Assembly: GCA_021780105.1 (NCBI GenBank)
Contig: JAJXZJ010000046.1
Span: forward strand, 1-64,000
Length of the DNA: 64,000 nucleotides
Direction of reading: 5' to 3'
From: a bacterium
GTDB taxonomy: Bacteria; Verrucomicrobiota; Verrucomicrobiia; Limisphaerales; J093
The notes under the pieces are model-generated. The model was given only the letters and a program-made list of their open reading frames with translations. It was not told the origin of the DNA and made no database searches. The translations under genes and the position numbers were made by a program. Below are positions 55,820 to 64,000 of this stretch, piece after piece; position 1 is the first letter of the stretch, and each line of letters opens with the position of its first letter.

Positions 55820-58423
55820 TTAGGGTCTCCGATCGGTCAAAGGTCGTTGTTCGGGAGTGTGATTGTCTGGCCTCTGGTTCGGTCCATTCGGACGAAATCC
55901 TTGATCCCACGGTGGACCGCCGGCGGGAGCAGCAAGGTCGCCTCCCAAACCACCGGCCACCTGACTCGTCATGCCTCCCTCGAAACCGGTATCCGGCTGC
56001 CACACCTGGCCGCTCGAATCCGTAAACGGCACGGACAGACCGGCGTTGATCCGCACGGCCGCCGCTGGCGCCGCCGCACCGGCTGATGCCTCCGCTTGGG
56101 GGACGATTTCAATCGCATTGATTGCCGGGTTCTCAACCTGGGCGGTGAAGGTGACGCGAAAAACGCCGTTGGTCACCTCCACCGGCACGGTTTTGATATA
56201 GGCGCGGCTGGGACCGCCAGCCTTCGCCCAAATGTCAAAGTCCTTGAATTCATGCCTCTGGACATTGAACGAAAAAATGCGCTGGCCGGGGCCCGTGATG
56301 CCTTCGTAGGTTTCCGCAAAGTGGAGCTTCGCAAGATACCTGCCATTGGCAATCTTGCAGGAGAAAGCTCTCATTCCCCAATGCTCGCTCTGGAACAAGC
56401 CCGGATCCTTGGTTCCAGCAATCACCGTCGCCGCGCCGCCGCCGCGCCGGCTTGGACCTCCAGGAGCAGCGCCGAACGGCGCGAAGCCTTGCCTTGCCGG
56501 AGGCAGGTCTTTCTCGATGCCAGAACGCACCTGCGCCAAGGTGAGATAACCGCTCTTATCGCTGTTCCATGCCTGAAATAGTCGGGCGAAGCCTTCAATG
56601 AACTCTTCCTTTGTCACGAAAGGACGCTTGTCTTGGTCGAGAACCTGGAAAAGGGGCTGGCTGAACATGCCCATGCCCGAACCGCCAGGTCTTCCCAAAA
56701 ACCCATTTTCCGGTGGCAAACCCTCCGATTTCCCGGCCAGTTGATCACGGATTGATTCCGTGCGCACCTTCGTGAACGGCTTGATGGGCTTGGTCTGGCC
56801 GCCTCCGAAAGGTCCCGGCGACCCAAGAAGCTCGCCGGCAACGAGCTTGTCAAAGCGAACCAGTCTGGATTCCGATTCCTCCTGCACGGCCGGGCGGATC
56901 ACCGCGGCAATCTGATCCACCTGTTGGGCGATTCGTTCAGGCCTGAAGATCGTCCTGCTGAACTCGTCCAACCGGGCCAGGTAGAGCTTCTTGAACGCTT
57001 CCAGATTGAACATGCGTGCCAGGAACGCGTTGTCACCCTGCCACGGGTGGTAGATGCTCAGCTTGTCGCGTTGTTCCCGGCTGGCTCTGTCGAACTGCCC
57101 CCACGAGTGGTCCTGGTCCCAAGGAATGAACTCGAACAGTTGGGTCTTGGGATGCAAATACAGGTAGAGGTTTTGTCCGGGGCCGAGAATGCCATCCAGG
57201 TCGGAAAGATAGACCATTATCGCCATGAACCGGGCAAACTCAGGCAGGTCAATAAACTCGCCGATGCGCGCGGCGAACGCCGCATCGTCCGCCTGCGTCA
57301 CGAAGCGGGACAATTCCATCACCGCCTTCTTCTGCTCATCATACAGAGTCACTTTCGGATCGTAGATCTGATTGTAGGCCGCCCAATCCGCACCAAAATC
57401 GGTGAACAAGGAAGGAGTCACTGGTTTGAAGATCGCCCCGCGTTTGGTCCCGAAGTGTCGCTCGGCAAACTGCTTGTCCACGTCCTCGCTCATCGAATAA
57501 AGGCCGAAATACTTACGATCGAATTTTCCCGGCACGGTGACGAACACCTTCGCATAGGCCGTGCGCGGGGCCGGCACCGCGGCGTCCCGGTATAAGCGAT
57601 AAGCCAGCACCTCGTTCATCATGCTCGCGTCGGTGACGTTGTTCTGGAGGGTCAGCATCGCCACGTCTCCCAGCCTCTGGCCCTTGCCGTATTTGTTGAG
57701 CTTGATTTTAAGAGAGCGTTTGAGGGAATCGCGCGCTTCCATAAAAGTCCCGTTCCCCTTGTAGCGCACGCCCACATCCCTCAGCAAACGGCCCTCGAAT
57801 TCTAAATCCGCGTGGACATACTCGAATTCGACCCCCAACGCGTAAGCAACGCCGTTTCGTTTTCCGTCCGGGGACAGGAGCAAGTTCGCCATGCCCCCGC
57901 CGGCCGGATTGCGAATCTGATTGAGACCCGCCCGGATTTGTTCTGCGTCGAGCTTGCCCGTTTGTCCGGCATCCCAGGCCTTGAACCATGTTTGCGCGAG
58001 GCTCCGAAATTCCTCACGGGCGATTCGTCCATCCCGGTTCAAATCGCCCCTGCTCATTATGACCGGAGCAAGCGTCCTGTCCCCGCTGAAGCCACCGAAG
58101 CCTCCCGGTCGGTTACCAAAACCTCCGCCAAACGGATTGGACCCGCCCTTGGGTTCCATGACATCCCACTGATCGGGCGAGAACTTTAAATGGATTGTCC
58201 ACACGTTCGTGAGCCGGTACAACTGATCGGAATCCAGGTTTGCCGTTGTGCTCCGCGGCGGCATGTCTTTTTGAAGACCTACGGCAATGGCGAACACACT
58301 CAGGAGGAAGACCGCTCCCATGACAAGGCTGGCAAAACGCCGCCAGGTTGGAACGCCGGCTGCCCGGCGATGGGACCGGCGATTCCAGTCTCGGTTCAAG
58401 CTCTGTCCTGCTGCTCCGTTCAT
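55820..58423 (-). CDS. Exported CotH-kinase protein with EF-hands and malectin-like region
   Basis: 867 aa. An N-terminal membrane segment ([20 protein letters not shown]) anchors or exports it. Two EF-hand loops follow ([29 protein letters not shown]), then a CotH-like kinase domain (about 220-540) with [47 protein letters not shown] and [13 protein letters not shown]. Two more EF-hand loops follow ([27 protein letters not shown]), then malectin-like sequence in reversed order (see findings). CotH kinases phosphorylate secreted proteins. Its start overlaps the preceding gene's stop (ATGA). Confidence 0.88.
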   Translation of the reverse strand: MNGAAGQSLNRDWNRRSHRRAAGVPTWRRFASLVMGAVFLLSVFAIAVGLQKDMPPRSTTANLDSDQLYRLTNVWTIHLKFSPDQWDVMEPKGGSNPFGGGFGNRPGGFGGFSGDRTLAPVIMSRGDLNRDGRIAREEFRSLAQTWFKAWDAGQTGKLDAEQIRAGLNQIRNPAGGGMANLLLSPDGKRNGVAYALGVEFEYVHADLEFEGRLLRDVGVRYKGNGTFMEARDSLKRSLKIKLNKYGKGQRLGDVAMLTLQNNVTDASMMNEVLAYRLYRDAAVPAPRTAYAKVFVTVPGKFDRKYFGLYSMSEDVDKQFAERHFGTKRGAIFKPVTPSLFTDFGADWAAYNQIYDPKVTLYDEQKKAVMELSRFVTQADDAAFAARIGEFIDLPEFARFMAIMVYLSDLDGILGPGQNLYLYLHPKTQLFEFIPWDQDHSWGQFDRASREQRDKLSIYHPWQGDNAFLARMFNLEAFKKLYLARLDEFSRTIFRPERIAQQVDQIAAVIRPAVQEESESRLVRFDKLVAGELLGSPGPFGGGQTKPIKPFTKVRTESIRDQLAGKSEGLPPENGFLGRPGGSGMGMFSQPLFQVLDQDKRPFVTKEEFIEGFARLFQAWNSDKSGYLTLAQVRSGIEKDLPPARQGFAPFGAAPGGPSRRGGGAATVIAGTKDPGLFQSEHWGMRAFSCKIANGRYLAKLHFAETYEGITGPGQRIFSFNVQRHEFKDFDIWAKAGGPSRAYIKTVPVEVTNGVFRVTFTAQVENPAINAIEIVPQAEASAGAAAPAAAVRINAGLSVPFTDSSGQVWQPDTGFEGGMTSQVAGGLGGDLAAPAGGPPWDQGFRPNGPNQRPDNHTPEQRPLTDRRP

Positions 58424-58824
58424 TGCGGTGGTAGCTCAATCTTGAGTTTCCTCTTCAATCCAACCCGGAACTCCTGACACTTGCGCTGAAACACCACCCG
58501 CTGTTCGGGGGTCAGTTCCTTGTCAATCTGTCTCCAGCAGTCCACCAGATTGGTTCCCGACTCCTTGATGGCCAGCCCGAAGCTCCCCTCGAATTGATGT
58601 GCGGTTCCGTCCAGGATTGCTTTGATTTTGGGCTGCTGTTCCGGCGTGAGGTTCAGGTCGTTCTGCATGTCCTTCATTACCCCGGCGGTCCAATTCTTGG
58701 TATTGAAACCGCGTTCAACGGCGTGCTTAAAGTGCAGCATCGTCGTCAAGGATCCGGTGACTACACCCGCTGCAAACACGAGCACCATCGCCAGGATTGC
58801 TTTCCAGTACTTGAGGGCTTTCAT
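58420..58824 (-). CDS. Spy/CpxP-like periplasmic protein
   Basis: 134 aa. An N-terminal membrane helix (AILAMVLVFAAGVVTGSLTT) and two LTPEQ motifs (LNLTPEQQPKIKAILDG, ELTPEQRVVFQRKCQEF) match the Spy/CpxP/periplasmic heavy-metal-sensor superfamily of helical proteins that act as stress chaperones or sensors. It is translationally coupled by ATGA overlaps to genes on both sides. Confidence 0.82.
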   Translation of the reverse strand: MKALKYWKAILAMVLVFAAGVVTGSLTTMLHFKHAVERGFNTKNWTAGVMKDMQNDLNLTPEQQPKIKAILDGTAHQFEGSFGLAIKESGTNLVDCWRQIDKELTPEQRVVFQRKCQEFRVGLKRKLKIELPPQ

Positions 58825-59114
58825 TGGGGAAAACTGGTGACAACGAAGTTCAATGCCGAAGAGAGCTCAGCCGCCAGTGCTGGCGCAGAGGGCTGACTCG
58901 CCCATACAAGCCCGCCACAAACAATCAGGGCCAACGACGCGCCGGCAAGGCCCCAGGCGGCCCGTTGAAGTTCCTGAAGCAGCGTGGGGGAGGCCTGCCT
59001 TCGGCAAGCCACCACACGCCTGGAAAAGCCGAACGGGGCCTCTTCTGGCTTGGACGGCGAAGCCGCGCAAGCCCACCTGATCAAGCGCTTTAGATCGGGA
59101 TCCAACTCATTCAT
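58821..59114 (-). CDS. Small single-span membrane protein, possible anti-sigma factor
   Basis: 97 aa. A cytoplasmic N-terminus of about 50 residues (DPDLKRLIRWACAASP, FGFSRRVVACRRQ) precedes one membrane helix (AAWGLAGASLALIVCGGLVW) and a short exported tail. No zinc-finger anti-sigma motif is seen, but its position between the ECF sigma gene (ATGA overlap) and the Spy-like gene fits a membrane anti-sigma factor. This role is inferred from context. Confidence 0.7.
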   Translation of the reverse strand: MNELDPDLKRLIRWACAASPSKPEEAPFGFSRRVVACRRQASPTLLQELQRAAWGLAGASLALIVCGGLVWASQPSAPALAAELSSALNFVVTSFPQ

Positions 59115-59692
59115 AATCGCCCTTCTTTTCGTAACGTTCCAAACCGTTTATTCAATTTGCGTCGAGCCCGGAACGCTCGGACGCGGATATATCTGGCAGG
59201 CCAGCCGGTCACCTGCCGGACTTCATCAACAGAAAGCCCCTCCGTTTCCAACATGCGAATCAAAAGGCGATCCTTGGGGCTCAGCGCTTCGAGCAGCATC
59301 TCCACGAGTTCGCGTGCGCCAATCAGGTGGGAGGGGAGTGGGTCATGCACGGCGCCGGTTGTCACCGCGTCAAGCGCCATTGCCTGATCTTCGGACAAGT
59401 CAGCCATGCGCCATTCCGGCCGGACTTTTTGAGCGCGAATGGCATTCAGGCAATGGTTAACGGCAATGCGGGACACCCAGTGTTCCAAGGGCACCTCGCC
59501 CTGAAACTGATCCAGTTTCTCGAACATTTTCACAAAGATGTCCTGTGTCAGGTCTTCCTCGGCCGCTCGACGCGGAAGATTAGCCCGTACGATTCGGATC
59601 ACCGCCGGATGCAGGTATTCCACCAAGGAGCGGGCGGCATCCTGGTCTTGCTTGCGCACTCGCGCCAGGCAATCTGCGACGTTCAGATCCAA
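59111..59692 (-). CDS. ECF-type RNA polymerase sigma factor
   Basis: 193 aa. Region 2 is visible in EDLTQDIFVKMFEKLDQFQG and EHWVSRIAVNHCLNAIRAQK; region 4 in LEALSPKDRLLIRMLETEGL, DEVRQVTGWPARYIRVRAFR and ARRKL. It is the first gene of an operon with overlapping stops and starts, which indicates that it controls export-related genes downstream, including its own transcription. Confidence 0.93.
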   Translation of the reverse strand: MDLNVADCLARVRKQDQDAARSLVEYLHPAVIRIVRANLPRRAAEEDLTQDIFVKMFEKLDQFQGEVPLEHWVSRIAVNHCLNAIRAQKVRPEWRMADLSEDQAMALDAVTTGAVHDPLPSHLIGARELVEMLLEALSPKDRLLIRMLETEGLSVDEVRQVTGWPARYIRVRAFRARRKLNKRFGTLRKEGRL

Positions 59693-59923
59693 GTCTTTGC
59701 TGACTACGACACGCGCTCCGCTCGTGCCGTTTCACAAAAATCGTGTCGGCTTACGGTGGCGTAGAAAAGCCAGGTTCGCTCGGCCTCACGCGACCATCTT
59801 CGCATGAACGGGTGATGTTCGTTGTTTATGAAGTCGTGCCAGTCGCCGGGCATGGACGGTTCGGCGGCAGACAGTGCTTGTTGGCTGGGCTACACCTCCC
59901 TGCCAATCCCTCTGTTTCCACGT

Positions 59924-61282
59924 TCAGGCGGCCGGCGGTTCCGGATGGACCCACGGGCTGCGGTAGGGCCGGCGGAGCAGGCGGTTGGCGCCGGCGTCAC
60001 CGCTGATTTCGCCCTTGACCGGGTCCCACGCCAGGCTGCGGCCGAGCTGCATCGAGTGGTTGGCCAGAATGCAGGAGGTCGTCGAGATGTAGCCCTGCTC
60101 GATGTCCGCCACCGGCCGGCCGCGCGAGGCGATGTTGCGGAGGAAATCCTGCATATGCCAGCGGATGGCGGAGGCGCACTGCCGTTCCAGATCCTTCTCG
60201 GTTTTATCCTCCGGGAATTTGTCGTATTCGTAGAGCGGTTCGCCGCTCAGCGCGGGCTTGTTCGCGCCCAGTGGATAAAAGTCGTAGTTGAAGACGCTGG
60301 CCTTGAGTGTGCCCTTGTCGCCGTAGAACGTGGCGCTCCACGGGTATTTTGGATCGGGCGCCTCGCCCCAGGTCCGATGGGTCCAGACGATCTTCAAGCC
60401 GTCATAATCAAACGTGGCGGTCTGGGTGTCGGAGATGTTCGCCTTGCTCGCCTTGTCCACGAGGATGCCGCCGGCGGAACTGACGGTCTTCGGCCAGCCG
60501 AGGTCCAGCATCCAGCGTGTCATGTCGAACATGTGGATGGCCATGTCGCCGACGATGCCGTTGCCGTATTCCATGAAGGCGCGCCAGCCGCGCGGGTGGG
60601 TCCACTGGCAGAACGGCCGCATCGGCGCGGGGCCGGTCCAGAGGTCGTAATCCAGATAATCCGGCGGGGTGATGTCCGGCGGGTTGCCGCTGGCGCGCAT
60701 GTGCCAGTAGCAGCAAATGTCCACGAAGGCGATCTTGCCCAACAGACCCGGTTTGATGACGCGGTCGCGCGCCTCGATCAGGTGTGGCGTGCTGCGGCGT
60801 TGCATGCCCACCTGCACCACGCGGCCGAGCTTCCGTGCCGTGGCAAGCATGGCCTGGCCTTCGGCGATGTCCACGCTGATGGGTTTCTGCACCCAGACAT
60901 CCGCGCCGGATTCCATCGCGGCGATCGCGGCCAGCGCGTGCCAGTGGTCGGGCGTGTCCACGAGCACGATGTCGAGGTCCTTTTCCTTCAGCATGTCGCG
61001 ATAATCATGGTAGATGCGCGGCTGCTTCTTCGAGAGCTGCCGCGTGGCGACGATGTCCGCGGCCTCGGCCGCCATCCGCTTGTCCACGTCGCACAGCGAG
61101 ACGACCTCCACCGGCGCGACCTGGATGAGACGGAGGAGGTCGCATTTGCCATACCAGCCGGGTCCGATGATGCCGACGCGCTTTTTCATGTCGGCAAACT
61201 CATCGGCGAAACCGAGACGGGAACCCAGTGCCAGCCCGGCGGCGCCAAGGCTGCTGACTTGGAGAAATTGTCGGCGATTCAT
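59924..61282 (-). CDS. Gfo/Idh/MocA family oxidoreductase with twin-arginine leader
   Basis: 452 aa from ATG 61282 (MNRRQFLQVSSLGAAGLALG, a Tat leader). The Rossmann domain has RVGIIGPGWYGKCDLLRLIQ and SLCDVDKRMAAEA; the catalytic Lys motif is ADVWVQKPISVDIAEG; and GIVGDMAIHMFDMTRWMLDL is in the substrate domain. A decayed copy of its 3' end lies at 54101-54286. Substrate is unknown. It is divergent from the TauE/SafE gene, with about 100 bases between. Confidence 0.92.
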   Translation of the reverse strand: MNRRQFLQVSSLGAAGLALGSRLGFADEFADMKKRVGIIGPGWYGKCDLLRLIQVAPVEVVSLCDVDKRMAAEAADIVATRQLSKKQPRIYHDYRDMLKEKDLDIVLVDTPDHWHALAAIAAMESGADVWVQKPISVDIAEGQAMLATARKLGRVVQVGMQRRSTPHLIEARDRVIKPGLLGKIAFVDICCYWHMRASGNPPDITPPDYLDYDLWTGPAPMRPFCQWTHPRGWRAFMEYGNGIVGDMAIHMFDMTRWMLDLGWPKTVSSAGGILVDKASKANISDTQTATFDYDGLKIVWTHRTWGEAPDPKYPWSATFYGDKGTLKASVFNYDFYPLGANKPALSGEPLYEYDKFPEDKTEKDLERQCASAIRWHMQDFLRNIASRGRPVADIEQGYISTTSCILANHSMQLGRSLAWDPVKGEISGDAGANRLLRRPYRSPWVHPEPPAA

Positions 61283-61380
61283 GCGCGTTATTGTGGCGCA
61301 AGCGGGCGCGAACACAAGTCCGCAACGGCCTGCGGCGACGGCAGTCGGCGCTCGACACCACCGGCGCCAGCCCGTAAACG

Positions 61381-62190
61381 GTGCGCGTGCATGAAGCGGG
61401 CAAATGGTGTGTGGCCGTGCTGGCGGCGCTGTTCATCGGCATCTCCAAGGCGGGTTTTGGCGGCGGCTTGGGGATGTTGAGCACGCCGCTGTGCGTGATC
61501 GCCTTCGGGCCGAACGACGCCATCGGCATTCTGCTGCCCTTGTTGTGCGCGGGCGACCTGTTCTCGCTCTACCATTATTGGGGGAAATGGGAGCGGGCGA
61601 ACCTCAAGTTTCTGCTGCCGGGCGTGGTGGTCGGCGTGGTGATCGGCGTGCAGTTGTTCGGACGATTTTCCGCGCGGGAACTCAACCTGGCCATCGGCGT
61701 GCTGGCGCTGGTGTTCGTCACGTTCCAGCTCCTGAAGGAACGGGTGTTCCGGGCCGAGGGCGCCTTCGCGCCGGGCCACGCGGCGGGGGTTCCCTGCGGG
61801 ATCGTGGCCGGCGTCACCTCCACGTTTGCGCACGGCGCCGCGCCGGTGGTGAGCATGTTTCTGATTCCGCAGCGGCTGTCGAAGGTGGTTTACGTCGGCA
61901 CGACGGTGCTGGTGTTTGCCTGGATCAACTGGATCAAACTGCCGTTTTACTGCCTCGGCCGCGACGTGCTCGGCTGGGCGTGGCTGCCGCCGGCCGCGAT
62001 CATCAACCGCCACACGCTGCTGACTAGCGCGCTGTTTCTGCCGGCCGTGCCGCTGGGCGTCTGGCTGGGCGTGTGGATGAACCGGCGCATTCCGGAGAAG
62101 TGGTTCGCGCCGGTCATTTACGCGTTGGTTTTCGTGGCCGGCCTCGAACTGGTCGGCGCCTTCGATCTGGCGCGCTGGCTTGGCGTTTGA
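61381..62190 (+). CDS. TauE/SafE family membrane transporter
   Basis: 269 aa with a GTG start at 61381 (a GTG two codons later is also possible). About eight membrane helices; the duplicated family motifs are GISKAGFGGGLGMLS in the first half and AGVTSTFAHGAAPVVSMFLI in the second half. These proteins export sulfite or organosulfur compounds; the substrate here is unknown. An inverted repeat about 130 bases after the stop may end transcription. Confidence 0.88.
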   Translation: MRVHEAGKWCVAVLAALFIGISKAGFGGGLGMLSTPLCVIAFGPNDAIGILLPLLCAGDLFSLYHYWGKWERANLKFLLPGVVVGVVIGVQLFGRFSARELNLAIGVLALVFVTFQLLKERVFRAEGAFAPGHAAGVPCGIVAGVTSTFAHGAAPVVSMFLIPQRLSKVVYVGTTVLVFAWINWIKLPFYCLGRDVLGWAWLPPAAIINRHTLLTSALFLPAVPLGVWLGVWMNRRIPEKWFAPVIYALVFVAGLELVGAFDLARWLGV

Positions 62191-62320
62191 CGCCGTCGGC
62201 GGTGTTTTCCACAATAGGGATATGCACTGTTCTCAAGTGCCTGCTATTTGTTGTGGGCGGAACCACGGCCGCCGATTAGATCACTTCCATCAATTATCTA
62301 ACCTTCCGTCTTTCCCCGTC

Positions 62321-62356
62321 AAAAAACGCCCGTTGGCACGCTGCCGGCGGGCGTTT
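62321..62356. terminator. Bidirectional terminator-like hairpin
   Basis: AAACGCCCG (62324-62332) pairs with 62348-62356 across a 15-base loop. On the minus strand the stem is followed by TTTTTT; on the plus strand only by TTTCC. It can end plus-strand transcription after the TauE/SafE gene weakly and minus-strand transcription strongly. Confidence 0.65.
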
Positions 62357-62423
62357 CCGCTTAAGGAAGGGCGGTTGACCGTCCGGGGCGGCGGCGGGCG
62401 TGTCCGGGCGAAGGAGGCTTGAA

Positions 62424-62729
62424 ATGGCCAGCCAACGGTGGGATAATCCCACTATGATAACAGTGAAGACTGACAAGAAGCGCCGCGTTGCGCTACCCGG
62501 AGCGCAAATTCACTCCGTCTTTGTGGTGTCCCGGCCAGACGAGCGCAGTTACCTGTTGACGGTCCTGGACGAGCCAGAGGTGGTGGACCTGGTGCCGGCA
62601 ATGTTCGTTGGCCTTAAACCTCTGACGAGACAGGAAGCGGCCGCGTGCTTTGCCCCGAATGCAGACTTTGACGAGCTGGAGGCGGCAATGGCCCGCAACC
62701 GGCACATTCCCCAGGAGCAGGCAGCATGA
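62424..62729 (+). CDS. MazE/AbrB-like antitoxin-type protein
   Basis: 101 aa from ATG 62424, which has an excellent ribosome binding site (AAGGAGG, 7 bases spacing). The recognisable part begins MITVKTDKKRRVALPG (an internal ATG at 62454), the start of an AbrB-like swapped-hairpin DNA-binding domain, followed by YLLTVLDEP. The C-terminal part probably binds the toxin encoded next. Its stop overlaps the toxin start by ATGA. Confidence 0.75.
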   Translation: MASQRWDNPTMITVKTDKKRRVALPGAQIHSVFVVSRPDERSYLLTVLDEPEVVDLVPAMFVGLKPLTRQEAAACFAPNADFDELEAAMARNRHIPQEQAA

Positions 62730-63052
62730 AGGCTTGGGACATTTACAGCTATCAGCCCGCCGGCTGGCCAGAGCCTAATCCCGTGGTCATCGTGTCGCAT
62801 CCTGGCCGGGTGGCCAACAAGCCCGACGTGGAAGTTTTGCTCTGCACGTCCAAACGCCTCACACGCGCGCAAGGTCCGGGCGAAACGGTCCTGGACGAAG
62901 CCGACGGTCTGGACTGGCCCACGCTCTGCAAATGCGACCTGATTCATGCGATCGCCAAAGGGGAATTGCGGCAGCGGCGGGGGCAAGTCACGCCGGAACG
63001 GCGGCGTCAGATCATCCGCGAAATTATGCGGGCGCATGACTGGCTCAGTTGA
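62726..63052 (+). CDS. MazF/PemK-like toxin
   Basis: 108 aa. AWDIYSYQPAGWPEPNPVVI, VSHPGRVANKPDVEVLLCTS and LDEADGLDWPTLCKCDLIHA correspond to the barrel core of the PemK/MazF superfamily, in a subtype I recall as common in Verrucomicrobia. Catalytic residues are not certain in this subtype. It overlaps the antitoxin stop (ATGA), as expected for a toxin-antitoxin pair. Confidence 0.72.
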   Translation: MKAWDIYSYQPAGWPEPNPVVIVSHPGRVANKPDVEVLLCTSKRLTRAQGPGETVLDEADGLDWPTLCKCDLIHAIAKGELRQRRGQVTPERRRQIIREIMRAHDWLS

Positions 63053-63240
63053 TCCGCCCGCGGAGCACTCGGCCTGAGTCGCAGTTCACGGCGACGAATT
63101 GCAGCATCGGCAGGGCGAAGATTTCATCGGCCGAAAGTCCCCACGGCGTCACAACCAAGTGGAATCATCCTCGCTTGGTCTGGGTGTTGCATCAGCATTA
63201 CCTGCAAGCAAATCAGTCCAGTGAAATCAATCAAGACGGG

Positions 63241-64000
63241 TTACGCTGCACGGTTTAATCGGCGCCTCAGTGCCAACGCGAGCAGACCAACACCCGCAAA
63301 GAGCGCGAAACCCGTGGATTCGGGGATCACGTAGGCAACCGAGTTATCCAGCAGAATGTAATCGCTGGTGGCTGCGTAACCATCCGCCATCAAGGTGCCG
63401 TCGGAGAAAATGACCAACCCGCCGCTGCCAACAGACATGGAACCTTTGGGCAAATAGCACAATGCCGCATTGCCATTGGCGTCCAAACTCGCCACCTCGA
63501 CCGCACTTGCCGGCAAGGTGCTGAACCATCCCGGCCAATATGAGACGGTGGCCGACACGGTTCCAAACGGTCCTCCACTGATGGGATCAGCCCCCGGCGT
63601 GTTCATCGTCATGCCTTGGGCATTGTTTAACGTCCCGGTGGTCACAAAGCCAAATGGATTGGCCAGGCTGTCGTTGGCGGGTTGACTTGCAGCGCCGGCA
63701 AACGTGTCGTTGTCCGTGAAAAGGATGGCGCCTCCTCCTCCGAGCACGAAGTTCTTAAGGGCATCCTGTTCCGTCGTGGAAAGCGGAACGATGGCGGCAT
63801 TGTTGGCGGTTCCCGCGCCAAGAATCACGACATCAACGCCGGACAGAAATGCCGGCGTGATCTGGTTGGCGGTCACAAACGTGGCGCCGGGAAACGCGGT
63901 CTGGAGTGAGGCTTGGGCACCGGTTACACCGCCACCATCGAAGCTCAAAGAACCACCCCGTGAGGCGTCGAATCCGCCAAAGACGATGCCGGCCGACAAG
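63241..64000 (-). CDS. PEP-CTERM-like protein, 5' end beyond window
   Basis: The frame is open to the right edge of the window, so the start and signal peptide are missing. The visible 253 residues begin SAGIVFGGFDASRGGSLSFD, contain FLSGVDVVILGAG and AILFTDNDTF typical of glutamine-amidotransferase-like or von Willebrand-like beta-alpha folds, and end with IPESTGFALFAGVGLLALAL and RRRLNRAA. This is a PEP-CTERM signal with a PES variant. Exported surface protein of unknown role. Confidence 0.85.
   Translation of the reverse strand, partial: LSAGIVFGGFDASRGGSLSFDGGGVTGAQASLQTAFPGATFVTANQITPAFLSGVDVVILGAGTANNAAIVPLSTTEQDALKNFVLGGGGAILFTDNDTFAGAASQPANDSLANPFGFVTTGTLNNAQGMTMNTPGADPISGGPFGTVSATVSYWPGWFSTLPASAVEVASLDANGNAALCYLPKGSMSVGSGGLVIFSDGTLMADGYAATSDYILLDNSVAYVIPESTGFALFAGVGLLALALRRRLNRAA

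Noticed and set aside
63045-63155. A minus-strand frame of about 35 codons reading VVTPWGLSADEIFALPMLQF and ending at 63045
   Set aside because: It looks somewhat protein-like and could be a gene remnant, but it is short, has an upstream stop and no recognised family, so chance cannot be excluded.

Overview
The window is GC-rich bacterial chromosome. Several traits point to the Verrucomicrobiota, probably a Limisphaerales/Pedosphaera-like soil or water organism. These are PEP-CTERM proteins, orphan prepilin-like proteins with a [12 protein letters not shown] leader, two Gfo/Idh/MocA oxidoreductases with twin-arginine leaders, a CotH/EF-hand/malectin secreted protein, a secreted HEAT-repeat protein, and a DUF2339/DUF3999 membrane pair. 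This assignment is inferred from gene content; no rRNA or marker phylogeny is available here.

Layout. 1-4298: two paralogous PEP-CTERM proteins (the first runs off the left edge) flank a 939-aa secreted PKD/FN3 protein, all on the minus strand. 5009-13383: a complete potassium-uptake operon (small membrane ORF, kdpF, kdpA, kdpB, kdpC, kdpD, kdpE), followed by a 214-aa protein of unknown function. 14432-26626: a secreted amidohydrolase with a CBM9-like domain, a GH16 glycosidase, the DUF3999/DUF2339 pair, a secreted protein, then an orphan NusG/RfaH-like factor, a GST-like protein and a PIN-PhoH ATPase. 27207-33929: two prepilin-like proteins, a HicB gene beside an internally deleted HicA gene, PolX, three small membrane-protein genes and a histidine phosphatase.

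34003-48367: a respiratory complex I operon on the minus strand (nuoB-C-D-E-F-G-H-I-J-K-L-M-N). nuoA is not at its head. The operon is interrupted twice: by an opposing tRNA-Gln gene plus a small lipoprotein gene between nuoE and nuoF, and by an intact hicBA toxin-antitoxin pair between nuoI and nuoJ.

48604-64000: accessory, largely secreted or signalling genes. They include a PEP-CTERM protein with its own terminator, a Gfo/Idh/MocA oxidoreductase followed by a HEAT protein, and an AT-richer gene with a TIR-like/deoxyribosyltransferase-like N-terminus. Next come a decayed 3' fragment of an oxidoreductase gene and a tightly coupled operon (ECF sigma factor, small membrane protein, Spy/CpxP-like protein, CotH/EF-hand/malectin protein, PQQ-type beta-propeller). 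The end holds a second oxidoreductase, a TauE/SafE transporter, a MazEF-like pair and a PEP-CTERM protein that runs off the right edge.

The best candidates for something undescribed are the ECF-CotH operon with its apparently permuted malectin domain, the insertions inside the nuo operon, the decayed HicA, and a family of short dispersed intergenic repeats with four copies in this window.
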